From: Actinomadura sp. K4S16
GTDB taxonomy: Bacteria > Actinomycetota > Actinomycetes > Streptosporangiales > Streptosporangiaceae
Direction of reading: 5' to 3'
DNA: 64,000 bases
Assembly: GCF_008327685.1 (NCBI RefSeq)
Contig: NZ_BDDE01000016.1
Location: 248,001-312,000 of the forward strand
Position 1 is the first letter of the stretch, and each line of letters opens with the position of its first letter. The position numbers and the translations under genes are program-made. Below are positions 39,371 to 46,367 of the stretch, one piece after another. Below the pieces are notes generated by a model that saw only the letters and a program-made list of their open reading frames with translations, searched no databases and was not told where the DNA came from.

Positions 39371-40768
39371 CTAGACCGCGGACTCGCCGTGCAGGGCCAC
39401 GTGGGGCGGAACCGGGGAAGTGCCGCCGGACGGGCTGTGCCAGTCGAAGCACACCACGACGGCGTCGTCGGCGAGGTCGGCGCCCTCGTGGAACTCGATG
39501 AGCTCGTCGATGACGGTCAGCGGGACCTCGGCCGCGGGCTGCAGGCGGCTGCGCCGGGTGGCCTGCTCCAGCAGGTGCGTCCCGTACTCGCCGCCCTTGG
39601 CCTTCGCGCCGAAGACCCCGTCGCTGACGATCACCAGCCGGTCGCCGGGTTCGAGCCCGAACCGCTGGGGCCGGTACTCGGTGTCGGGGAACATGCCGAG
39701 CGGGAGCTGCTGCTCCAGCGGCACCCGCGTCACCTCGGAGCCGCGCATCAGCAGGAGCCGCGGGGAGCCCGCGTCGATGACGTGCACGGTCCCGTCGACG
39801 AGGTCGATCCGCATGACGAGGGTCTCGGTGAACTCCCGGCCGCCGTAGCGCACGTGCACCATGTCGTTCGCCAGGCTCGCCTGCTCGCCGAGGTCGGCGC
39901 CCGACCGCCGGGCGTTGCGCAGCGCGCCGACGGTCAGCGACGTCAGCAGCGCCGCCTTGATGCCGGTGCCCGCGCCGTTGGTGACGGTCAGCGCCAGGTG
40001 GTCGTGCTCGACGGACCAGTCGAAGTTGTCGCCGCCGATCGAGTAGGCCGGCTCCAGGTGCCCCGCGAGGCTGAACGAGGTGTCCGCGTGCGCGTGGCCG
40101 GGGAGGAGCTGCCACTGCAGTTCGGCGGCGAGCGTGAGGCGGTGCCGCCGCCTGGCCCGCTCGTACCGGTCGGTCCGGGTCCACGCGACCTTCAGCGCGC
40201 TGCCCAGCAGCTCGCCGATCTCGGCCAGCTCGGCCGTCTCGGCCGCGGTCCACGGGGCGGACGAGCCGACCTGCAGGACGCCGATCCGCTCGCCCCGCGC
40301 GCTGACCGGTATATAGGTCCCGGTTTCGCCGGACCCGTCGCCGTCCTCCGCGGGGGCCACCAGGACGCGGCCGGTGGCGAACGAGCGCCCGGCGGGGCTC
40401 TGCCGGATCCCGATCGGCTCGGTGGCCTCCTCGGGCGGCTCGACGGCCTCCTCGGCGGCCGCCACCGCGGCCCGCGCCTCGCCGGCCGGGGCCGCCGGGC
40501 CGCCGGGGCGCGGCGCGGCCAGCAGGGGCGCGACCGGCATCAGGGCGCGCGAGTGGTAGTCGGAGACCAGGAGCCGGGCGGTGGAGACGCGGGGGTACTC
40601 CCGCGAGAGCGTCGCGGCCAGCACCTCGGGCAGCGCGTACGCGGGAGCGGCGCGCAGCGCCCGTTCGACCCTGGCCGGGGGGCTGCCGTCCCCTTCGGCC
40701 GGGCGGCCCCGGCCACTCTCGGCCGGGCGGCCGTGCTCATCCCCGGCCGGGCGGCCGTGCGTGCTCAT
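39371..40768 (-). CDS. GAF / SpoIIE-type protein phosphatase with altered metal-binding motif
   Basis: The 465-residue protein has a GRPA-repeat N-terminus (residues 5-25), a GAF-like sensor domain (about 30-195) and a C-terminal PP2C SpoIIE/RsbU domain. Present motifs are GGDNFDW (Asp247, Asp250), LVIVSDGVFG and the final DDAVVVCFDW. At the usual GDVSGHG motif it has TVTNGAGTG, so Asn264 replaces the metal-binding Asp. Other actinobacterial proteins with FDW-type motifs may share this change, so it could be a subfamily trait, but low or no phosphatase activity is possible. Such proteins normally act on anti-anti-sigma factors. A MarR gene lies upstream on the same strand. Confidence 0.85.
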   Translation of the reverse strand: MSTHGRPAGDEHGRPAESGRGRPAEGDGSPPARVERALRAAPAYALPEVLAATLSREYPRVSTARLLVSDYHSRALMPVAPLLAAPRPGGPAAPAGEARAAVAAAEEAVEPPEEATEPIGIRQSPAGRSFATGRVLVAPAEDGDGSGETGTYIPVSARGERIGVLQVGSSAPWTAAETAELAEIGELLGSALKVAWTRTDRYERARRRHRLTLAAELQWQLLPGHAHADTSFSLAGHLEPAYSIGGDNFDWSVEHDHLALTVTNGAGTGIKAALLTSLTVGALRNARRSGADLGEQASLANDMVHVRYGGREFTETLVMRIDLVDGTVHVIDAGSPRLLLMRGSEVTRVPLEQQLPLGMFPDTEYRPQRFGLEPGDRLVIVSDGVFGAKAKGGEYGTHLLEQATRRSRLQPAAEVPLTVIDELIEFHEGADLADDAVVVCFDWHSPSGGTSPVPPHVALHGESAV

Positions 40769-40960
40769 CGAGACCCCATCTCATACTGCCTGCCGACGCG
40801 CCGGACGCGGCCGCGTCCCGGTGCGGCCGGTCCGCGTACGGTGACCGGACCGCAGGAGCGGCCGTCCCCCTCGACCGGCCGTTCGACCGCGGGAACGCGG
40901 CTCTGTCATCGGGTCCGCCCCGTGTCGGACGCAGGACCGCACGGGAAGACTGCCAAAGAG

Positions 40961-40976
40961 TTTGCCGTATGGCAAA
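40961..40976. promoter_or_regulatory. TTTGCC-GTAT-GGCAAA inverted repeat upstream of the phosphatase gene
   Basis: This perfect 6-bp inverted repeat lies in an AT-richer part of the 265-bp gap between the MarR gene and the phosphatase gene, with another half-site (TGCCAAAG) at 40951-40958. It is about 190 bp from the phosphatase ATG. It is a likely binding site for a regulator, perhaps the MarR protein encoded upstream. The rest of the gap shows nothing recognisable. Confidence 0.45.
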
Positions 40977-41033
40977 TACTTGATATCGAGCTGCGGAAGA
41001 AGCAGGTACGAACTGGCCGGAACCGGGCGCCGG

Positions 41034-41555
41034 TCAGGCCGTCCGGGACCCGAGGACCCCACCGCCGCGCTCGCGCCGCTCGCCCGCCTGACCGAACTCC
41101 GTGAGCGCGTCGAGCAGCCGGGCCCGGGACGCGGGGGACATCTGCGCCAGCACGTCGCGCACCGCCGCGCGGCGCCGCCGGACCAGCTCGGCGTGCAGCC
41201 GCTCGCCCTGGTCGCTCAGCCGCAGCACGATCTCGCGCCGGTCGGTGCGGGCGGACTCCCGCACCAGCAGCCCGGCCGCCTCCAGCCTGTCGCACAGCCG
41301 GCTCGTGGACGAGGGGATCGCGCCGAGCTCCTCGGCGAGCCCGCCGAGGTTCAGCCGGCCGAACCGCGCGATCACCTCCACGGCGCGCAGCTGGATCGGC
41401 GAGATGGCGGGTTCGAGGCCCTGGTCCGCGCGGTTCCAGAGCAGCGTGGTCGCGCTCAGCACGCGCTCCACGGCGGCCGCGACGTCGTCCGGCACGGCGC
41501 CGGCCACGTCGCCCGCCTGCTCTTCGCCTGACGGCCGCGGTCGTCGCTGACTCAC
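41034..41555 (-). CDS. MarR-family regulator
   Basis: This 173-residue protein has a winged helix (LNLGGLAEELGAIPSSTSRLCDRLEAAGLLVRESARTDRREIVLRLSDQGERL, about 68-122) flanked by dimerisation helices. It is an ordinary MarR regulator, without the Cys tail of the one at 26 kb. The phosphatase gene lies 265 bp downstream on the same strand. Control of that gene, or a role in the same stress pathway, is possible but not shown by the sequence. Confidence 0.85.
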   Translation of the reverse strand: MSQRRPRPSGEEQAGDVAGAVPDDVAAAVERVLSATTLLWNRADQGLEPAISPIQLRAVEVIARFGRLNLGGLAEELGAIPSSTSRLCDRLEAAGLLVRESARTDRREIVLRLSDQGERLHAELVRRRRAAVRDVLAQMSPASRARLLDALTEFGQAGERRERGGGVLGSRTA

Positions 41556-41937
41556 ACCCCAGCCTTTCGCACGGAGTCCCCTTCGGCGGCCCTTCCCTCC
41601 GGCCCCCGGCGGCCCCGCCGCGCCGCCTCCGGTCGGGACCGGACGGTACGGTCGCGGGCCCTACCACGATAGGGGGTCGGACCGTCACGGCGCGACGCCC
41701 GTGCCCGCGCGCGGGCGGTGGCCCCCTCACCGGACCTGCCCCGCCGCCGGGAGCGTACGCGATACGGAGGCGTCGCGGCGGCGGACGGGGCGGCGCGACG
41801 ACCGGCGCGCGTCCGAACCCGGCGGCCCCGCCGCGCGTACGACGTGAGGGGGGCCCGCGGGCCCGGGACGGCGAGAGCGTGGATGGACAGGGATCGTGAA
41901 GCCTGCGCGAGGTGACCGGAGTGGGTGACCGGAGTGG
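41556..41937. other. 382-bp intergenic region with a tandem repeat at its end
   Basis: The region separates the divergent MarR gene and the small Cys-motif gene. It is very G+C-rich and has no convincing gene; a short open frame (41718-41915) is a Pro/Arg-rich chance frame. A small dyad CCTA-CCACGA-TAGG occurs near 41660. Its last 26 bases belong to the 13-bp tandem repeat. Promoters for both genes must lie here, but none is clear by eye. Confidence 0.5.
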
Positions 41938-41959
41938 GTGACCGGAGTGGGTGACCGGG
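41912..41959. repeat. 13-bp tandem repeat, 3.7 copies, across a translation start
   Basis: GTGACCGGAGTGG is repeated at 41912, 41925 and 41938, with a partial fourth copy from 41951. It overlaps the GTG start region of the downstream gene. The unit is not a multiple of three, so a gain or loss of copies shifts the frame of any GTG upstream. Confidence 0.8.
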
Positions 41960-42390
41960 CGGCGAGCGCCGGACTGGTGTCGCGGCTCCTGGAGGCGCTG
42001 GAGGACGACTGCGCGGAGTGCGGGGGGACGGGGAGCACGCCGAACGAGCGGTGGCTCGCCTGGCACCGGCGGGCCGGCGAGCTGATCGCGGTCGCGCAGG
42101 CCGCCCGCCGCGCCCACGAGTGGCGTCCGGCTCCGGGCGCCCCGCCCGGGGCCCCGCCCGGGGCCGCGCCCGTCGCCGCGCCCGAACGGCCCGCCGCCGC
42201 CGAACCCGCCATCGTGACCGCCGTGGAACGCGCTATCGACGACCACATGAAGGCCCGCCCGTCCGAGCCGGAGAAGGAGCGCTGCGCCGCGTGCCGGGGG
42301 CTCGGCAGGGAGCTCACCCCGGCCGGGCGGCAGCTCGCCGAGATGCTCGCGCGGCACGGCTTCGTCCGGCGGGAGTGGGACGGAGGCTAG
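41938..42390 (+). CDS. Small protein with two DnaJ-like CxxCxGxG motifs
   Basis: The 150-residue product has two CxxC motifs of the DnaJ zinc-finger kind, CAECGGTG at 25-32 and CAACRGLG near 120-127. They are separated by a Pro/Ala-rich linker (APGAPPGAPPGAAP). The two halves could bind one zinc. There is no J domain, so it is not a chaperone DnaJ. A short helical C-terminus (RQLAEMLARHGFVRREW) follows. The GTG start at 41938 lies inside the tandem repeat, and 41947 is an alternative. Its stop shares CTAG with the convergent TetR gene. Function unknown. Confidence 0.7.
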   Translation: MTGVGDRAASAGLVSRLLEALEDDCAECGGTGSTPNERWLAWHRRAGELIAVAQAARRAHEWRPAPGAPPGAPPGAAPVAAPERPAAAEPAIVTAVERAIDDHMKARPSEPEKERCAACRGLGRELTPAGRQLAEMLARHGFVRREWDGG

Positions 42391-42977
42391 GGAGCGAGGA
42401 GGATCTCCAGCATGCGTTCCCCCGGGTCGGGTCCGGACTCGGGGACGAGGTAGCCGCCCGCCCAGACGCGCAGCATCAGCTGCGCCCGAAGACGTGCCTC
42501 CTGCTCATCGAACCCGAGGCCTTCCAGGCAGGCGACGATGTGCCCGAGCAGGGCCCGGTCGGCGTGCCGCACCGCCTCCTCCGCCGCCGGCTCGTGCTGC
42601 GCCCACAGCCGCATCGCCCGGTCGATCGGCGCGACCTCGCGGCCGAGCGCCTGGATGCGGCGCAGCCGCTCGCGCGGGTCGGCGGTGCTGCCGAGCGCGA
42701 GCCCCAGCATCTCGTCGGTCCGCTCGTGCGCCCACCGGTCCAGCAGCGCCCGCATCAGCTCGGGGCGGTCCCGGAAGTGCCAGTAGAAGCTGCCCTTGGT
42801 GACGCCGAGCCGGGCCGCCAGCGTGGTGATCGCCACGCCGCGCTCGCCCGCGCGGGCCAGCTCCCCGTAGGCCGCCTCGATCCAGTCGCGGCGCGCCACC
42901 CTGGGCCGGGCCGCCCTCTCGCCGCCCGTCCCCTCGACGCCCGCTCCTGTGCCGGCCGTTCCCGTGCCGCCCCTCAT
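42387..42977 (-). CDS. TetR-family regulator
   Basis: A 196-residue regulator with an unusual Gly/Thr-rich N-terminus (MRGGTGTAGTGAGVEGTGG). Then comes a TetR HTH (DWIEAAYGELARAGERGVAITTLAARLGVTKGSFYWHFRDRPELMRALL, about 31-79) and a ligand domain. It lies 31 bp downstream of the flavin hydroxylase gene on the same strand, so the two form an operon. The palindrome at 44181-44200 is the likely operator. The start may be internal, as the Gly/Thr-rich leader is not conserved in the family. Confidence 0.88.
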   Translation of the reverse strand: MRGGTGTAGTGAGVEGTGGERAARPRVARRDWIEAAYGELARAGERGVAITTLAARLGVTKGSFYWHFRDRPELMRALLDRWAHERTDEMLGLALGSTADPRERLRRIQALGREVAPIDRAMRLWAQHEPAAEEAVRHADRALLGHIVACLEGLGFDEQEARLRAQLMLRVWAGGYLVPESGPDPGERMLEILLAP

Positions 42978-43008
42978 CCGATCCCCTGCCTCCGCCGCCG
43001 GGCCGCCG

Positions 43009-44172
43009 TCACACCAGGGTCACCGGGCCGGGGTCCAGTCCCAGCTCGATCCTGCCGTAGAGGGCGTACGCCGCGTCCGGTTCGAACACCACGTGCCCGG
43101 AGATCGTATTGACGTCCCGCTGCGCCCGCTGGAACGGGGAGTCGCTGAACTGCGCGCTCGCCCCGGCGGCCGAGCACAGGTCGTTGACGACCCGCCGGGC
43201 GGTCCCGGCGACGTGCGCCGCCACGAGCCGGGCCCTGGCGCGGCGCCGCATATCGCAGTCCCCGTCCGCCACGGCGCGGACGACGCCGCGCAGCGCGTCC
43301 TCCAGCAGCAGCCGGGCGGCGGCCAGGTCCGCGGTCGCCGCCGCGAGCCGGACCTGCGCGCCCGCCGTATCGCGCTGCCGCTCGCCGGAGTAGGCCATCA
43401 CCCGGCCCCGCGTCCGCTCGGCGAACCGCGCCAGCACCCCCTCGGCCACGCCGAGGACGGGCGCCGCGCCGGTCAGCGCGAAGACGGGCACGAGCGGCGT
43501 CCGGTAGAGCGGCCCGGGGTGGACGAGGGAGCCGGGCGAGCGCCCCTCCGCCAGGTCGGCGAGCGGCACCGACCGGTGCGCCGGGACGAAGACGTCCGGC
43601 ACCTCGATGTCGTTGCTGCCGGTGCCCCGCATCCCGCTGGTGTGCCAGACGTCGTGCACCGCCACCTCCTCGCGCGGCAGCAGGAACAGCCGCGGCTCGA
43701 TCGCGTCGCCATCGGTGACCAGCGCCATGACCATCACGTGCCCGGCGTGCATCACCCCGCTGCCCCACGACCAGCGCCCGGTGACCCGGTGCCCGCCGTC
43801 CGCCGGCGCCGCCGTCCCGCCCGGCGACAGGACGCAGGGGATAAGCGCGTACGGCCGGTCGGCCCAGACCTCGGCCTGCGCCTGCTCGGGGAACAGCGCG
43901 ACCATCCAGTTGTGCAGCGTGTAGATGACCGAAAGCCAGCCCGTGGAGGCGCATCCGGCGCCCGCCTCGCGGCACGCCGCCGCCATCGCCTCGAACCCGA
44001 GCTCGGCGCCGCCGAACCGCTTCGGCACCAGCATGTCGAACAGCCCGGTCCCGGCCAGGTCGGCGATGGTCTCGTCGGGCAGCCGGCGCGCGTCCTCGGC
44101 GGCCCGCGCGCGTTCGGCGAGCGTCGGCGCGAGGGCCCGCACGCGGTGCGTGATCTCATCTCCATACTCCAT
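43009..44172 (-). CDS. Acyl-CoA-dehydrogenase-fold flavin hydroxylase (group D monooxygenase, HsaA-like)
   Basis: This 387-residue enzyme has the N-terminal helical domain (RARAAEDARRLPDETIADLAGTGLFDMLVPKRFGGAEL), the middle beta-barrel (VTGRWSWGSGVMHAGHVMV and WHTSGMRGTGSNDIEVPDVFVP) and a C-terminal helical bundle. The GLxxxGSxD and RGTGS motifs fit FMNH2-dependent aromatic or steroid hydroxylases better than true acyl-CoA dehydrogenases, since no catalytic Glu motif is obvious. It would need a separate flavin reductase, not seen here. The downstream TetR gene and the operator at the promoter suggest substrate-induced expression. Confidence 0.82.
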   Translation of the reverse strand: MEYGDEITHRVRALAPTLAERARAAEDARRLPDETIADLAGTGLFDMLVPKRFGGAELGFEAMAAACREAGAGCASTGWLSVIYTLHNWMVALFPEQAQAEVWADRPYALIPCVLSPGGTAAPADGGHRVTGRWSWGSGVMHAGHVMVMALVTDGDAIEPRLFLLPREEVAVHDVWHTSGMRGTGSNDIEVPDVFVPAHRSVPLADLAEGRSPGSLVHPGPLYRTPLVPVFALTGAAPVLGVAEGVLARFAERTRGRVMAYSGERQRDTAGAQVRLAAATADLAAARLLLEDALRGVVRAVADGDCDMRRRARARLVAAHVAGTARRVVNDLCSAAGASAQFSDSPFQRAQRDVNTISGHVVFEPDAAYALYGRIELGLDPGPVTLV

Positions 44173-44180
44173 GGTACGGA

Positions 44181-44200
44181 ACCATACTCCTAAGTATGGT
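44181..44200. promoter_or_regulatory. TetR operator upstream of the hydroxylase gene
   Basis: ACCATACTCCTAAGTATGGT has perfect 8-bp arms around CCTA and lies 9 bp from the hydroxylase ATG. A partial half-site (CCATACT) covers the start region at 44162-44168. This is the expected site of the TetR protein encoded by the second gene of the operon. Confidence 0.72.
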
Positions 44201-44270
44201 GCGGTGCCGAGGCCCTCTCCGGTTTAGGTCCGGCCCCAGGGTTAGGTAGACGCCGACGAAGGGAGGAGCG

Positions 44271-45392
44271 ATGCGTCCGCGCGGCGAGGTGGAGGTTGAC
44301 GATGTCGGAGTGCACGCCTTCGAGGCGCCCACCGACGGGCCCGGCGGCAGCGAGGAGGACGGCACGCTCCGCTGGGATTCGACGACCCTCGTCCTCGTCG
44401 AGGTGAGCGCCGGCGGGCAGACCGGGATCGGCTACACCTACGGGGACGTGTCGGTCGCCGCGTTCGTGGAGTCCAAGCTGGCGTCCGCGGTGCGAGGCGC
44501 CGACGCGCTCGCCCCGCCTGCGGCCTGGGAGCGGATGTTCGCCGGGATCCGCAACGCCGGACGCCCCGGGGTCGGGGCGATGGCGGTGTCCGCCGTCGAC
44601 GTCGCGCTTTGGGACCTCAAGGCGAAGCTGCTCGGGCTTCCGCTGTTCAAGGCGCTACCGGCCTTCCACGACCGGGTGCCCGTCTACGGCAGCGGCGGCT
44701 TCACGAACTACCCCCTGGACCGCCTCGCGGACCAGCTCTCCGGCTGGGTCGGGCAGGGCATACCGCGGGTCAAGCTGAAGGTGTCGCGGCGGCCGGAGGA
44801 GGACCCGCGGCGGCTCGCGGCCGTCCGGGACGCGATCGGGGACGCCGAACTGTACGCCGACGCCAACGGGGCCCTGACGCGCAAGGACGCCCTGTACTGG
44901 GCGCGGCGGTTCGCCGAGGAGTGGGACGTCCGGTGGTTCGAGGAGCCGGTGAGCTCCGACGACGTCGTGGGCCTGCGCCTCGTCCGCGACGAGGGGCCGG
45001 GGCGGCTGGAGGTCGCCGCGGGGGAGTACGGGTTCGTCCTGAAGGACTTCGCCGACCTTCTGGACGGCCCCGCCGTGGACTGCCTCCAGGCCGACGTCAC
45101 CCGGTGCGGCGGCATCACGGGCCTGCTCCAGGTCGCGGGGCTGTCCGCCGCGCGGCAGATCGACCTGTCCGCCCACTGCGCCCCGGCGGTCTCGGCGCAC
45201 GCGTTCTGCGCGGTCGACCGCCTGCGCCACCTGGAGTACTTCCACGACCACGTCCGCGTCGAGGGGCTGCTCTTCGACGGAACGCTCACCCCGGAGGACG
45301 GCGCCCTCGTCCCCGCTTCCGACCGTCCCGGCCTGGGCCTGGACGTCAAGTGGAGCGACGCGGAGCCCTACCGCACGCACGGCCGCCGCTGA
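44271..45392 (+). CDS. Enolase-superfamily enzyme (mandelate racemase / muconate lactonising type)
   Basis: The 373-residue protein has the capping domain (TTLVLVEVSAGGQTGIGYTYGD) and a modified TIM barrel. The acid/base motif is KLKVS with Lys168 and Lys170. Metal ligands follow as DAN (ELYADANGAL), EEP (WFEEPVSSDD) and GEYG, and the His of SAHCAP is on the opposite face. The family abstracts the alpha-proton of a carboxylate, for example in dehydration or racemisation of sugar acids. The exact substrate is unknown. GGGAGGAGC precedes ATG 44271. It is divergent from the hydroxylase operon and converges, with a 47-bp overlap, on the dioxygenase gene. Confidence 0.88.
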   Translation: MRPRGEVEVDDVGVHAFEAPTDGPGGSEEDGTLRWDSTTLVLVEVSAGGQTGIGYTYGDVSVAAFVESKLASAVRGADALAPPAAWERMFAGIRNAGRPGVGAMAVSAVDVALWDLKAKLLGLPLFKALPAFHDRVPVYGSGGFTNYPLDRLADQLSGWVGQGIPRVKLKVSRRPEEDPRRLAAVRDAIGDAELYADANGALTRKDALYWARRFAEEWDVRWFEEPVSSDDVVGLRLVRDEGPGRLEVAAGEYGFVLKDFADLLDGPAVDCLQADVTRCGGITGLLQVAGLSAARQIDLSAHCAPAVSAHAFCAVDRLRHLEYFHDHVRVEGLLFDGTLTPEDGALVPASDRPGLGLDVKWSDAEPYRTHGRR

Positions 45393-46317
45393 ACCCGCCC
45401 CGCCACGGCGCCAGGTCGAGCTCCGGGTACCGGAGCGCCGTCCCGGCCAATGTCTCGGGCGTCCAGTAAGGATGGCCGGGCGGCGGGAACCCGAAGGCCT
45501 GGAGCTGCCGCGGATCGGCGCGGTGGACGAAGTCGACCCACGCCCGTTCGTAGCCGCGCATGGCCCATCCCATCCGCTGCCCCCAACCGACGCCGGACGG
45601 CCGGAACCCCAGATGCATGCTGTACCGGACGCCGCGCGGCGCGGTCAGCCCGGTGCCGCGATGGAAGGTCCCCGCCTCGAACGCGATGACCGTTCCGGCG
45701 GGCCCGGCACCCGACACCTCGGCCTCGTAGAGGTCCGGCCCGCCACCGGCGTCGAGGAAGCGCCCGGAGCCCGCCCGCCCAGGCCGCAGGAACCAGTTGG
45801 GCACCGAAGGCAGCGCCGCGGTGTGCCTGCGGGAGACCAGATGCGGCGGCCCGAGCTCCTCGGGCACGTCGCTGAGGAAGACGAACATCTCCAACTGCCG
45901 AAACTCGGCCGCTGTGCTCGGCACCAGGAGCGTGTGGTTGAGGTAGTCGCGATGCAGGTCCTGGTCGTAGTCGCAGGCGCCGGTGTACTTCGCCCAGGCC
46001 TCCGCCGTGTAGACGTGGAAGTCGCCGCCGCCAAGAAGCGCCTCGGCCAGATCGAGGACGCGGTGGTGGACGGCCAGGAGGCTGATCGCGGTGCTCGCGA
46101 AGGGGAAGGCGTCGATCCCCGCGAACTCGTCGCCGACGAAACGCTCCGCTCGCGGGTCGGTGCGGTCGTGGAAGCCCGCGGCCGTCGGGAACAGCAGGGG
46201 TAACTCGTCCACCGCCGCGCTCAGCTCGTCTCCCTGGAGAAACGCCGGGAGGATGACGAAGCCGTCGGTCTGCCAGGCCCGCGCGGCGTCCTTGAGGTCC
46301 ATCGGCTCAGGATTCAT
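45346..46317 (-). CDS. Phytanoyl-CoA dioxygenase (PhyH) family protein
   Basis: A Fe(II)/2-oxoglutarate oxygenase of 323 residues. The helical start AWQTDGFVILPAFLQGDEL is characteristic. The metal site is the HxD of DLHRDYLNHTLL together with a distal His in FEAGTFHRGTGL, and the 2-oxoglutarate-binding Arg is likely in RGVRYSMHLGF. It hydroxylates an aliphatic or secondary-metabolite substrate. ATG 46317 is chosen; ATG 46302 is an internal alternative. It lies 50 bp downstream of the conservon P450 gene on the same strand and could belong to that transcript. Its 3' end overlaps the enolase-superfamily gene by 47 bp. Confidence 0.82.
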   Translation of the reverse strand: MNPEPMDLKDAARAWQTDGFVILPAFLQGDELSAAVDELPLLFPTAAGFHDRTDPRAERFVGDEFAGIDAFPFASTAISLLAVHHRVLDLAEALLGGGDFHVYTAEAWAKYTGACDYDQDLHRDYLNHTLLVPSTAAEFRQLEMFVFLSDVPEELGPPHLVSRRHTAALPSVPNWFLRPGRAGSGRFLDAGGGPDLYEAEVSGAGPAGTVIAFEAGTFHRGTGLTAPRGVRYSMHLGFRPSGVGWGQRMGWAMRGYERAWVDFVHRADPRQLQAFGFPPPGHPYWTPETLAGTALRYPELDLAPWRGGFSGGRACGRAPRRST

Positions 46318-46367
46318 CGAGTCGCGAGAGCCGGGCAAACCGTTTTCGCCGGCTGGAAGGCGGCGTG

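Noticed and set aside
41718-41915. 65-codon frame in the intergenic region before the Cys-motif gene
   Set aside because: Arg/Pro-rich chance frame with no start signal; it ends in the tandem repeat.
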